Of a stretch of 64,000 nucleotides of DNA, positions 24,092-33,293 are shown piece by piece. Origin of the DNA: Doris montereyensis (Eukaryota > Mollusca > Gastropoda > Nudibranchia > Dorididae). The notes beneath the pieces were generated by a model, which saw only the letters and a list, made by a program, of their open reading frames with translations, did no database searches and was not told the DNA's origin. Location of the stretch: positions 227,501 to 291,500 of the forward strand of contig JAXRKP010000097.1 of the NCBI GenBank assembly GCA_037039925.1. Direction: 5' to 3'. Every line of letters starts with the position of its first letter. Position 1 is the first letter of the stretch. The translations under genes and the position numbers were made by a program.

Positions 24092-25042
24092 GTGTCGAAA
24101 AGCTTGAAATTGACGACTGGATTTACCAGATGGCCGGAAGCCATTCCTCTTCCTAATGCCGAAGCTGTCACATGCGCAAAAGCATTGTTACGCAACTGGA
24201 TTGCTCGTTTCGGTGTGCCAGACTCTATTACTTCGGATCAAGGCCGTCAATTCACCAGCGAACTGTGGCGCCAATTAAATAGAGTACTTGGCGTGACTCC
24301 TAAAACTACGACCGCTTATCATCCCCAGTCAAATGGAATGGTAGAGAGATTTCACCGTACCTTCAAGAGCGCCCTCAAAGCTCGTCTCACAGGCCCTCAT
24401 TGGATAGATGAGTTGCCGGTTGTACTACTCGGAATTCGAACCACCTGGAAAGAAGACCTCGACGCAGCACCTGCTCTGTTCACATACGGAACCAACCTAC
24501 GCGTACCCGGCGATTTTCTTTCACCAACATACGTTGATAAAATGGTACCTGATAACAGTTTTCTACAAGATCTACAGAATAACTTAAGGAAATTATCCCC
24601 ACCAGCTCCTACACATCATGGCATGCCACATAGCTATATACCTCGAGATTTACTCAACGCTGAACAGGTCTATGTCCGTCGCGATGCGCACAGAGGCCCT
24701 TTCGTCAGACCTTACGACGGGCCTTTTCCCGTTGCGGCTCGATCTGATAAACACTTTGACATCATCAAAGAAAGAAAAACCATTCGAGTTGCAATAGACA
24801 GACTGAAACCTGCATACTCTCATCTCGCTGGTCCTGAAATTGTTTCATGGTCGCCTGACAGGGCGATACCATTTCAGAACTCCGAACACGGTGGACAGAT
24901 TAACAATGACAGAAATGAAACATTTGATATGGATAGTGATAGTGATAGTGATAGTTATTGCCCAGTTGAGCCTAACGTGGAACCCAGAATAGTTAAGACT
25001 CGATCAGGCAGAGAGGTTATAAAACCCGCAAGATATAGATAG
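24092..25042 (+). CDS. Gypsy integrase C-terminal two thirds (truncated pol)
   Basis: The open frame is 316 codons. It contains the rve core from FTRWPEAIPLP through ITSDQGRQF (second catalytic Asp) to GMVERFHRTFK (catalytic Glu). The region of the first Asp, normally D just before FTRWPE, reads TTG instead, so the catalytic triad is incomplete. The C-terminal part has the QVYVRRD...YDGPF SH3-like segment and ends in RTRSG-type residues (KTRSGREVIKPARY) as in Mag-like elements. The upstream pol domains are missing, so this is a 3' remnant and its first codon is not a native start. Confidence 0.85.
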   Translation: MSKSLKLTTGFTRWPEAIPLPNAEAVTCAKALLRNWIARFGVPDSITSDQGRQFTSELWRQLNRVLGVTPKTTTAYHPQSNGMVERFHRTFKSALKARLTGPHWIDELPVVLLGIRTTWKEDLDAAPALFTYGTNLRVPGDFLSPTYVDKMVPDNSFLQDLQNNLRKLSPPAPTHHGMPHSYIPRDLLNAEQVYVRRDAHRGPFVRPYDGPFPVAARSDKHFDIIKERKTIRVAIDRLKPAYSHLAGPEIVSWSPDRAIPFQNSEHGGQINNDRNETFDMDSDSDSDSYCPVEPNVEPRIVKTRSGREVIKPARYR

Positions 25043-25137
25043 TACTGGAACACATTAACTTACAACCTAGCTAATATTATATTCATTTATTATCTGTCAT
25101 CACTGTGACGTGCTTGGGGGGGGGGGGGGGGGAGTCA

Positions 25138-25305
25138 TGTAGCGATATAATATAAGCGTGTTATGTTGCGATTCACGATTTGTTTCGTTTTTTAGACTAC
25201 CCATAACGGGTGTGTTGTTATTATTTCCGATTTGATGGCAGTTGAATAAAGTACAGATTCATTCATGTCTACACATTGTTATATCGTCTTATTTAACATC
25301 TTACA
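25138..25305 (+). repeat. 3' LTR of nested gypsy element (168 bp)
   Basis: Begins TGTAGCGATA after a G-rich tract and ends CTTACA. It matches 22893-23081 throughout, minus short indels. Confidence 0.92.
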
Positions 25306-26162
25306 AAAGATTATATTGATTTTAATACTCAAATGAGAACAAAAGCAACAAATGATTTTGAAAAAGATTTTTGGAAATTAATGAATAATTCATTCTATGG
25401 TAAAACAATGGAGAATATTTTGAATAGAGATGTATGGTAGAATTAATTAATAAACCAGAAGATCTTAAAAGACTAGCATCAAAAGATAACTTTAAAGATG
25501 TAATAGATTTCAATGACGCTTTTAAAGCAGTATTATTAAATTATAAATCCATGTACTTTAATAAACTTATTTATTTAGGAATGTGTGTTTTAGATTATTC
25601 AAAATTAGTAATGTATAAATTTTATTATGATGTAATTGAAAAGTATTTTCCTGATAATGAAATTTTATACAGCGATACTGATAGTATGGTATTAAATATT
25701 TTTACAGAAGATTTATATGAAGATTTTGAAAAAATAAAATATCATTTAGATACTTCTTACTATCCTAAAGAACATCCATTATATTCAAATGATAATAAAA
25801 AAGTAATAGGAAAGTTTAAAGATGAATTAGGAGGTAATATAATGTCTAAATTTATTGGAATAAGAAGTAAAATGTGTGGTTATGAATATTTAGAAAATGA
25901 ATCTGAGATTACATTTAAGTGTTTAGCAAAAGGAGTTAATAAAACAACGAAAAAACAATTAACTTCTCAATCATATGAAACTTGTTTAAAAGATAAAAAA
26001 GTAATTAATAAAACGATGTTTAATATAGTTCATAAAAAACATAAAATATATTTAAATGAAATGATCAAAGTTGGATTATCTCCATTTGATGATAAAAGAT
26101 ATATTTGTGAAGATGGAATAACAACACTTCCATATGGAATGGATGATTTCTATTTCTATTGA
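25306..26162 (+). pseudogene. Polinton DNA polymerase B, 3' part (palm motifs B and C, thumb)
   Basis: Coding resumes directly after the gypsy LTR and continues the codon split at 22892. Motif B is [14 protein letters not shown] (about 25376-25415). One frameshift near 25430 then leads into the 25434-26162 frame, which carries motif C YSDTDSM (25668-25688), KVIGKFKDEL and a KMCGY...CLAKGVNK thumb segment before a TGA stop. Both Asp residues of motif C are intact. It converges on the major capsid gene with 11 bp between the two stop codons. Confidence 0.92.
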
Positions 26163-26173
26163 AGAACTGTTAA

Positions 26174-27485
26174 TTAACTTCCATCTGAACTAAATGTTAC
26201 AATTTTATCTGTTATGATAATAGCATTAGCTTCTAAATTTACTGGTGTTTCATTAAATGTCATTTTAACTGTAATATCAGTAACTCCTCCTTTAATTTCA
26301 TCACTTTGATTACTAACATCAACAACATAGATTGGATAGATATTTTTAAAATCGAATTGACTCATATTAACAGTTCTATCGTTATTTTCAAAACATTTTT
26401 TATTAAGACTAATAGCTTCTTTAAACATTCTACAAAAGCGATTCTTATCAAAGTCTAAATCATAATCAATTGCTGGATATCTTCTTGAATCTAAATTAAC
26501 ATAAATGTTTCTTAGGTTAGCATGATTAAATTTAGCATTATTGAATTCATCTATTTTATCGTTTTTAACTTCTTGAAATGCTAAGATAATAAATCTTGGT
26601 TTATCTGGTAATGTAGAACTTGATAATCTCCAACTCCAATTATGTCCTGGTGGTACTGTTTGTTTTTCAGATGAAAATCGTTTATAATTAATTTGATAGT
26701 TTATTTTATTTTTTACAGCACTTCATGATTTAGTTTCTGTTGTTAAGTTAGGTTTAACATGAGGAATATACCATGAAAACTTATCGAGTTTAATTATACC
26801 ACCCTCGGTTAAATCATCACCAACGATAGAAGATTCTCCAGATGAGTCGGTTCCTTCTTTTTGTGCTTTTCTAATAATTGCTTGCTGATCATTTGATTTT
26901 CTATTTAAAACTAATTCATGCATAAAACCATATAATACTTTATCATAACTTTTACAAAATCCAAAAATATGTTTTAATGGAATAGCAAAACTAAAAGATC
27001 CATTAGGTGTTGAGTTTTGAATAATGTGTTTTTGAAGAACATGAAACGAATCTTTTGTTTTGAAATCTGTGGATCCATCACGATACCATAACTGGTTTAA
27101 TCCTTCAGTTTTTTCAAAATCTCCAGAATATGATAAATACCCCATAATTGTTGTTGTTTCACCAGGATTAATAATATTTTCAATTGGACTACCACTTAGA
27201 CTATATTTTATTGATGAAAATAAATACATCAATCCATTGTTTATCATAGTTATTTTATCTATTTCCTTAAAAGTAGATTCAACGCCTCCCTTTTTACGAA
27301 CTAGTTGACCACTAAACTCTAAATAACTTTCTGAAATATCTAAATATAAATCTTGATGATTAACTTTAAATCTATATTCTGTATTGTATCTATTCAAGTC
27401 TATTTGCTCAGGTTGATATTCATGATATTCATATTCTTTTATTGACTCATCAACAATAAATTCCTGTCAGATTTAGTTTATCCAT
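26174..27485 (-). pseudogene. Polinton major capsid protein (double jelly-roll)
   Basis: On the minus strand a single frame runs from about 27465 to 26174, interrupted only by TGA at 26723-26725. The likely ATG (27485) lies one base after the stop of the upstream gene in the context TATAAAATGG; a one-base frameshift near 27465 separates it from the main frame. Landmarks are NRYNTEYRF near the start, then PIENIINPGETT, YSGDFEKTEG, a PPGHNWSWRLSSS segment after the stop and NIYVNLDSRRYP, followed by a beta-rich end. This pattern matches the invertebrate Polinton capsid family often annotated as F54H12.2-like. The length, about 430 codons, is normal. In the virion it would form pseudo-hexameric capsomers (family knowledge). 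Confidence 0.88.
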
Positions 27486-27486
27486 T

Positions 27487-28080
27487 TTATAAGTAAAGAA
27501 TTTCATCATCAGAAATATCTTCTCTTGAAAAAGCTATTCTATTGATAATATAAGCATCTTTATAAATCTTTATCTTATCTAGATTTATATCTGGGGCTAA
27601 TCTAATGTTTACATTATCTGGACATGATTTTATTTGGAATTTAGTTTTGTCCTTCCTTATAATTATAAAAAAATCTGTGGGTTTGTCTAAATTTTCAATT
27701 TTAACATTTAAACCCTCAATCTTAGTTTTTTCATCACTCGTGTTACCTAATAAAAAACTTTTAATAAGAAATACAGAGTTGTTTGGGAGATTGGTTAATA
27801 AATTTTGATCGTTTTCAAATTTAGGTTTAAATTCTAAAGCAGTACGATTATCTTGCTTTTTATTTGCTCCAATATAATATTCTCCATGGTGTTTTACAAG
27901 TATTGCAGTTCCTTCATATGTATTTTTTATTGGTACCAAGTTTCCAACTATTATACCAGAATTATAAATTCTATGTATTTCAACTGAATTACCATCACAA
28001 CTAACGTTGTTATTTTGAACTTCAATATTTATATCCCAATCTGGTTTTTTAATTAATTTCCATTTATTGTTTACAAACAT
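27487..28080 (-). CDS. Unrecognised 197-residue protein between protease and capsid genes
   Basis: The longest intact frame in the right part of the Polinton. Its start overlaps the protease stop by 10 bases, and its stop is one base from the capsid start, so it belongs to the same minus-strand cluster. The predicted protein is beta-rich with many Asn/Lys/Ile, no membrane segment and no cysteine motif. I do not recognise it. Its position suits a minor capsid or capsid-assembly role (inference). It is notable for being unbroken between two broken genes. Confidence 0.7.
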   Translation of the reverse strand: MFVNNKWKLIKKPDWDINIEVQNNNVSCDGNSVEIHRIYNSGIIVGNLVPIKNTYEGTAILVKHHGEYYIGANKKQDNRTALEFKPKFENDQNLLTNLPNNSVFLIKSFLLGNTSDEKTKIEGLNVKIENLDKPTDFFIIIRKDKTKFQIKSCPDNVNIRLAPDINLDKIKIYKDAYIINRIAFSREDISDDEILYL

Positions 28081-28745
28081 AATATATAGTATGGAATTTT
28101 TGGTTTAATTTTTTCTCTATCAAATAGATTTAGATCTTTTGGAATTTCAACTAATTTTCTTCTATAAATACCATCAGTCTGCAGTTGTAATCCATAGATA
28201 GAATTTCTTTTACATTCTCTATTAAAACCTTCTACATTTTCTAAATCATCTAGATTTATTTGACTCTCATGAAACGGATGAACAACTTGACTATCATCAT
28301 TCGTATACCCAAATTTGTTTACGCTTTCCATTTTCAAAGATAATAAATTTAGTATAATATTATCAAACTTATTTCCATCATTTAGTTTTTTCAAAATGTA
28401 TAAACATAGATGACCACAAATAACACCCGATTTTTGTATTTGATAAATATTGTATTCTAACGGTTCTTTCAAATAATTTATTATTTCAACAGGTGGAGGT
28501 AATCCATATGAATCAAAATACTTATCTTTAAAATAACACACCTAATGTGTTCCACTCGAATCTTCAGAATCGGCTTAGTTAATAATTCCACATTCATTCT
28601 TTCTTGGTTTATTTGGTAACTCATCTCTCAAGAAAACGCCTCTAAAGTTTTTAATTTTTTATTTTTTAACAGCGTCAATTAAGTCATAATTTGATAGAGG
28701 AACATTAGGTAAAATAATATTTTCTACTGATATTTTATCATTCAT
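28071..28745 (-). pseudogene. Adenain-like cysteine protease of the Polinton
   Basis: One frame of 225 codons runs from ATG 28745 to the stop at 28071, with three in-frame stops: TAA 28659-28661, TAA 28575-28577 and TAG 28542-28544. The family signature is clear: NFRGVF and RKNECGIIN, then the catalytic His directly before the TAG (Trp in the family), FDSYGLPPP, and the catalytic Cys in GVICGHLCLYIL. Length fits the adenovirus-type (Ulp1-fold) maturation protease. No indel is needed, so the gene died by substitutions. It would cleave capsid precursors in the virion (family knowledge). It diverges from the PLA2-like gene with 16 bp between start codons. Confidence 0.88.
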
Positions 28746-28761
28746 TTATTTACTCTTAAAA
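28746..28761. promoter_or_regulatory. Very short divergent intergenic region
   Basis: Only 16 bp separate the protease ATG (-) and the PLA2-like ATG (+). The sequence on the + side ends TTACTCTTAAAAATGG, the same 16 bases that precede the zinc-protein start at 19298. A core promoter or late-type initiator overlapping the start codon is inferred. Confidence 0.45.
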
Positions 28762-29214
28762 ATGGAAAACATCTATTGTTTAAGAAAAAGATGTAAAAGA
28801 AAACTGTTAAAAAAATATAAAAGAGAAAATAACAGAAAATAAGAGATTAATGATACAAGGATTATGTGTTATTTGTAATACTAAGAAATCTAAATTTATT
28901 TCCATGCAGAAAGGAAAAGGAATAATTAACGATGCAATTAATAATTTACCATTTGAAATGCATTATCCTTCATATTCTTTTCTTGGACCCGGAACTAATT
29001 TGAAAAAAACGTTTAAATCCAGACAACACACCTAAAGCAAAAATACAAACCTATAAACAAAATTGATGAGACAGCCATGAAACATGATATATGTTACGAC
29101 AAATATAAAGATACAAAAACAAGAAATAAAATTTGTGATGAAGATATGTTAAAAAGTTTAAAAACAATAAAAACAAACTCAATTAAAGATTGGATTGCGA
29201 AATCGGTTGCGTAA
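28762..29214 (+). pseudogene. PLA2-like (parvovirus/densovirus type) protein
   Basis: Reading from ATG 28762, a Cys/Lys-rich start closes at a stop. Frame 28850 adds a CVICNTKKSKF zinc motif and LPFEMHYPSYSFLGPGT, which carries the calcium-loop-like LGPG. After two more frame changes (near 29005 and 29060) the catalytic-helix motif MKHDICYDKYKDT appears (HD...Y), ending at 29212-29214. This order, zinc motif then LPFEMH, GPGT and HD..Y, is known from invertebrate Polinton and densovirus proteins. In parvoviruses the domain helps the particle leave endosomes. Three or more frameshifts break the gene. Confidence 0.78.
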
Positions 29215-29245
29215 TCTCATGCAAAGCAAACTCTGGGACTTTAAA

Positions 29246-30083
29246 ATGAGTACAATAAAAGATTGGATCGAAATTAACGCAGGAAAATTATTATCAAGTG
29301 ACTTAGCAAATGAACTACACCAAACCAATAATAAAGAAATTCACGAAGAGGAAAGTCGTTGCATTCAAAATAGATGGTACAGATTTAATAGATATGAGTA
29401 ACAAACATATAAAATATCTATTAGTTGTTATAGATGTTTTTTAGTAAATATATTTGGGTGAAAACATTAAAAACAAAAAGTGGATTAGAAGTAACTAATG
29501 CTTTTATAACAATTATCAAATCAGGTAGAAAACCAGAAAAAATATGGGTGGATAATGGAAAAAGTTTTATAACAAAATTTTCAAAGATCTACTAAGTAGA
29601 GAGGGTATTTAAATATACTCAACGAATAATGAAATTAAATCTTGCATAGTAGAACGAGTGAACCGTACATTAAAAGAAAGAATATCTAAATATTTCACTG
29701 CTTATAATGCAAACAAATATTATGATGTATTAGATCAAATTGTAAATGAGTGCAACAACACCGTTCACAACACGATCAAGATTACTCCAATAGAAGGTAG
29801 TAAAAAAGAAAATGAATCAGAGATTTATAAAAGAGTTTTTATGGATGAAACATGTGAAAAGAAACCTAAGTTTAAAGTAGGAGATATAGTAAGGATTACA
29901 AGATATAAAAAACATTTTGAAAAAGGTTACACTACAAATTGGACACGTGAATTATTTATCATTGATAAAGTTTTACAAACTAACCCTATCACGCATAAAA
30001 TTAAAGATTTAAAAGGTGAAGATATAGAGGGTTCTTTTTATGAGAATGAATTGCAAAAATCTATATTTAAAAAATGGATATAA
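29246..30083 (+). pseudogene. Polinton retroviral-type (rve, DDE) integrase
   Basis: Starts at ATG 29246 (context TTTAAAATGA) in a frame that leaves the similarity after LANELH (about 29318). The rve core continues in two other frames: DLIDM (first Asp, about 29385), WVDNGKSF (second Asp, about 29550) and CIVERVNRTLKERI (Glu, about 29650). The last frame (29658-30083) has NECNNTVHNTIKITPIE and a C-terminal KFKVGDIVRITRYK segment, an SH3/chromo-like DNA-binding end common in this family. All three catalytic residues are visible, but at least three frameshifts and an in-frame TAA near 29610 separate them. It would insert the element and create the 6-bp duplication. Confidence 0.88.
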
Positions 30084-30603
30084 ATAAAAATTTTTAATGA
30101 TATCTTAAACGATTGTATTCCTAAGAATAAATTAAAAATATTTCATAATCATATTGAAGAGTATGGATTAAATCCAGAAGATTTTATGTATCAAGAAAGA
30201 GAAAAAGAAGTAAAGCCAAATAAAAATAAAATTCCAATAGAAGAATTAAAAGAAGATTATTTACTGAATATAAAAAAATAGACTTTGATATAGAAGAAGA
30301 ATTAAATTTGATTGATAAATGTGATCTTATTGTAAAGAAATTTAATCATGATGGTAAAACAAATAAAATATATTATTATTATTTTGGTAAATATCTTAAG
30401 GAATACAAGGAATATGTATTATTAATGAAGAAAATGTAACTGGTAAAGATTATATTGATTATGTTTCAGAAAGATATAAAATGAAACAGTCTACAATTTA
30501 AAGATATATAAAATTTGGAAAACTTTGTGCATCTATTAAAGAATTAATAACTTGTGATTTAGGATATGATGAAATAATGCAAAATATTCCTGAAATTTTT
30601 TAA
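30084..30603 (+). pseudogene. Hypothetical Polinton gene, broken
   Basis: Three successive frames are open: from just after the integrase stop to about 30280, then to 30440, then to 30603. Codon use matches the neighbours (AAA, GAA, ATA, TTA). Pieces such as IPKNKLKIFHNHIEEYGLN and DYVSERYKMKQST are visible. The end looks like a helix-turn-helix-sized segment (KFGKLCASIKELI), but I do not recognise the family. It could also be a C-terminal extension of the integrase, since its first frame follows that stop directly. Confidence 0.45.
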
Positions 30604-30647
30604 ACTAATTTTCTAGGTTGCCTAGAATGATTTTACTTCTTTAAAAA

Positions 30648-30764
30648 ATGTCTGACATTGAAGAACTTAAAAATTTATTTTCCTCTTATATTATAAAAAT
30701 TATAATGATTATAATTATTTTGTTTATTATTATTTTAACATATGAAGAAACATCGAGTTATTGA
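30648..30764 (+). CDS. Tiny single-pass membrane protein (38 residues)
   Basis: The start lies in the context CTTTAAAAAATG, like other gene starts of this element. An acidic head (MSDIEELKN) is followed by about 20 hydrophobic residues dominated by Ile (roughly 14-30) and a short polar tail. This is a convincing one-helix membrane protein. Role unknown; small membrane proteins are common virion or release factors in related viruses (inference). Confidence 0.5.
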   Translation: MSDIEELKNLFSSYIIKIIMIIIILFIIILTYEETSSY

Positions 30765-31613
30765 AAATGTAGAAGAAGCTATGCAATGAATTTAGAAACT
30801 AAAGAAGTTGAGAGTGAAATAATTGACAAAAGTAAAAATACTCATATGTTAATCTATGGAGCAAGTGGTAGTGGAAAAACATATTTTGTAAAAAGATATT
30901 TAGGAAAGAATAATATAACAAATTATAAAGTATTATGTTTAGATAAAGATGAATGGGATAAAAATCATATAATAAATGAAGTAACAATTAAAAGATCATA
31001 CAATAATCCTTGATGATCAAGCTAATATGAAGTTAGATAACTTTGTTTCTGGTATTATTTCAAAGGTAGACATTTTAATATTCAATTAATATTTTTAGTA
31101 CATCTAGCAACTGATTTAAATCCTAAATCAAGAAATAATGTAAAAGAAATCTTTATAACAACTAATAATCCTAATAAATTCTTTCATGATTTAAAAGAAA
31201 AGTTTATGTTGTCTTATAATCTATCTAATTTTAAACCTATTGATTATGGAATTATTAAATATAACTTAAATAAAGATACTTATATTGTTTATGATAAGAA
31301 TTATAAAAAAAATTATGATTGTGTTAGTAATATAATATCTACTAAAAGTGATTTAGATTTTAGTAATTTTATTAACAGATTAGAATTTACAGATTTAGAG
31401 ATAAAACATTATCTAGAAAGTCTAGTTGATATTAATGTTACTGATGAAATGTTTTTATTTTTCTTGAACTATTATTTAATACAAAAAGGATATAAAATAA
31501 ATTTAAGCAAATTAAAATATATTTTAAGTGAATATTATAAGTCTTTCCAAACAAAAAATATTATACCTTTAGCAAAAACAATTAGAGATGGTTATAATCA
31601 AATTGTAAAGTAA
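30742..31613 (+). pseudogene. Second P-loop ATPase (A32/FtsK-HerA-like)
   Basis: From ATG 30742 a short frame closes, and the main frame begins by 30786. Walker A is GASGSGKT (about 30858-30881). After a frameshift near 31000, TIILDD (Walker B) appears at about 31006. Another shift near 31075 leads to FNIQLIFLVHLATD and then a 135-codon C-terminal frame (31206-31613). The HFNIQ..FL.H.ATD and FITTNNPNKFF segments resemble viral packaging-type ATPases. The element has another, more typical packaging ATPase at 34877-35663, so this is an extra, divergent copy or a different function. Confidence 0.72.
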
Positions 31614-31641
31614 TTGTCGGTTTGGGGATGAAACCGATAAA

Positions 31642-31794
31642 ATGGATATAGAAGAAAATAAAAATATCTGTCAATCATGTAAAACAGGTAAACAAGAAAT
31701 GAAAAATAAAAAAATATGTTTTGAATTTTATAATAAGAAGTTAAAATATTGTGAAAAATGTAACCAATCTTTTATAGGATATGATAACATATGA
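31642..31794 (+). CDS. Zinc-ribbon protein A (50 residues)
   Basis: Intact short frame starting in GATAAAATGG. Two CxxC knuckles (CQSC at about 10-13 and CEKC at about 37-40) flank a basic, aromatic stretch, a classic one-zinc ribbon. Its TGA overlaps the next ATG as ATGA, the tight coupling seen in compact viral genomes. It may be an accessory nucleic-acid-binding or host-interaction protein (inference). Confidence 0.5.
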   Translation: MDIEENKNICQSCKTGKQEMKNKKICFEFYNKKLKYCEKCNQSFIGYDNI

Positions 31795-32012
31795 AATTAC
31801 ATAAAATAAAAGAAGAAACAGGAAATATATTAACAGATCTTATTGTTGTTTTTACTAATCCAGGATCACAAAAATGTAGATATTGTAATAAGATGGTTGA
31901 TGAAACGAATTATTATTTTAGTATAAACAAGTGTAAAGATTGTCATCGTGAATACAAACATCAAAAAATAAATTGTGATAAGTGTAACAAAGAAATAAAA
32001 CGTTCAATTTAA
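31791..32012 (+). CDS. Zinc-ribbon protein B (73 residues)
   Basis: Intact frame with three CxxC pairs (CRYC, CKDC, CDKC at roughly residues 33-36, 52-55 and 64-67), room for one or two zinc ions. It overlaps protein A by four bases. The CKDCHREYKHQ segment resembles CKDCERPMKK of the protein at 19298, suggesting a related fold in both. It could also be one gene with protein A split by a frameshift. Confidence 0.55.
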   Translation: MKLHKIKEETGNILTDLIVVFTNPGSQKCRYCNKMVDETNYYFSINKCKDCHREYKHQKINCDKCNKEIKRSI

Positions 32013-32251
32013 TGAAAGTAGTTTTTCATATAACATTCTTTCACTTTTATCTAAACTGTATAATGTTTCTTGTAAAAACATGTGAAATAAAACACATGAT
32101 ACTGTAATAATGATAAAACATAGAATATAGAACGAGATCGAAATTAAAACTATTTTTTACTAGATTCTTTTGATGAACTCTTCTATTGGTATTGGTGCAT
32201 GTTTATCTATTTTATTTCTACTTTTAATTGTTCCCTCCTCAATTCTATTCT

Positions 32252-32473
32252 TTAATGTATTTTTTTATTTATTACTAATACCATTACCACTAATTTTTTA
32301 ATAATCTTTTTTGTACCAGCGTTACTTCCTTCAACAATAGCTTTTTTAGCTAACGTTTTAGCTGCATCTTGAGCAACTTCTTTAACTGCTTGGGAAGTAA
32401 CAGCAGAGATAACTGAATCTAGCAATCCACTTCCTTTTACTTTTTGTTTATCAGGTTTTAAATAGTAGTACAT
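32252..32473 (-). CDS. Small basic, alanine-rich minor virion-type protein
   Basis: A 73-codon frame starting in TTTTAAAAAATGT. After a short polar head come GSGLLDSV and an amphipathic Ala/Lys region (KTLAKKAIVEG, TKKIIKKL). This resembles the GSGLL-type small core or pX-like proteins of Polintons and adenoviruses. The C-terminus is hydrophobic then basic and may be frameshifted. It lies at the far end of the minus-strand virion cluster. Confidence 0.5.
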   Translation of the reverse strand: MYYYLKPDKQKVKGSGLLDSVISAVTSQAVKEVAQDAAKTLAKKAIVEGSNAGTKKIIKKLVVMVLVINKKIH

Positions 32474-32493
32474 TTTTTAAAAGAAAAAATAAA

Positions 32494-33158
32494 CTATGAA
32501 ATATAAGCATACAGTTTTCGTAATTGTGTTTTGTTAACAATCTTTTTATCGTATAATGTTTTTAAAATCATCTCTAGTTCTTTATCAACTCCAGTTTTAC
32601 CTGCTTCTTTACTGGCTATCAATAAATCCATTCTATCAATTAAATCATCTGGATTACAAGGAATTATTATTCCTTCACCAAGATATGGTTTAATGATATT
32701 CTTATACTTTTTCCCAGTTTTTCCTTTTTTGATACTACCTGTTAATTCTAGAATTCTAATATAATTATTCATATCATTATCATCATATTCTTTTGGATCT
32801 GTCTTAGTTAATAATTCCCATATTCCTTTAATTCCTTTAATTATTATATCTTTAGGGGGATTATAATATCGTTATTCTTAACAATAATTTCTTTATCATT
32901 GATTACATATTTTCCATTTATCCTTTTTATACTGAAAATACCTGTGTCTCTATCTTTTTTATCATCATATAAACTCTCTGTAGCAATATCACCTTCGAAA
33001 TATCCAGGTTCAATTGGGAATTGTCTCGGTATTGGAGATACAGCATTTGTTATTAGTTGATTTTGTTTATCTATTAGTTGATTTTGTTTATCTAATTTCT
33101 TTCTAGTTTCTTCATTATCTTCAATCAATGGTTTTAACTGTTTCATATTCTCTTCCAT
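32494..33158 (-). pseudogene. Conserved Polinton protein, coiled-coil head plus WELLT/GK-type domain
   Basis: Two frames belong together. The first (33158-32844) has a Gln/Asn/Lys-rich coiled coil (KQNQLIDKQNQLI), then PIEPGYFEGD and a beta hairpin NGKYVINDKEI. One frameshift near 32850 leads to the second, with KGIWELLTKTDP, KKYKNIIKPYL, a DDLIDRMDLLIASKEAG helix and a Leu-rich end at 32494. Proteins with this order are widespread next to Polinton capsid genes in invertebrates and are listed as domains of unknown function. About 220 residues in total. Likely a virion-associated protein (inference from family context). Confidence 0.65.
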
Positions 33159-33174
33159 TTTTTATATTCTTCTC

Positions 33175-33293
33175 CTATACGTTCAGATATAAACATACTC
33201 CTTCTTTATTTTTAACAGCGTGTAGGATTTTATCGTTATTTTTTGATTATCAGATAATTTTAAACTGTATTCTTCGTAATTTGTTTTAGCCAT
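33175..33293 (-). pseudogene. Short pX-like protein remnant
   Basis: The ATG at 33293 (context ATAAAAAATGG) overlaps the stop of the upstream gene by eight bases. The start MAKTNYEEYSLKLSDNQK resembles the YSLKLS.GQK head of small Polinton virion proteins related to adenovirus core peptides. A frameshift near 33235 leads to a short end at 33175. The usual hydrophobic C-terminal part of such proteins is absent here. Confidence 0.5.

Larger units (their letters stand above)
22893..25305 (+). mobile_element. Gypsy/Ty3-type LTR retrotransposon nested in PolB, internally deleted
   Basis: Two LTRs begin TGTAGCGATA and end CATCTTACA. They are flanked by the 4-bp duplication AAAG (22889-22892 and 25306-25309). 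A primer-binding-site-like TTGGTGACCCCGACG follows the 5' LTR, and a G-rich polypurine tract (about 25117-25134) precedes the 3' LTR. Gag and integrase remnants are present. Reverse transcriptase and RNase H are absent. The insert is richer in GC than the surrounding Polinton, and it arrived after the Polinton. Confidence 0.93.

Noticed and set aside
28071..28745. Alternative genetic code to explain in-frame stops in Polinton genes
   Set aside because: TAA, TAG and TGA all occur in frame and neighbouring genes use them as normal ends, so recoding does not fit; decay is simpler.
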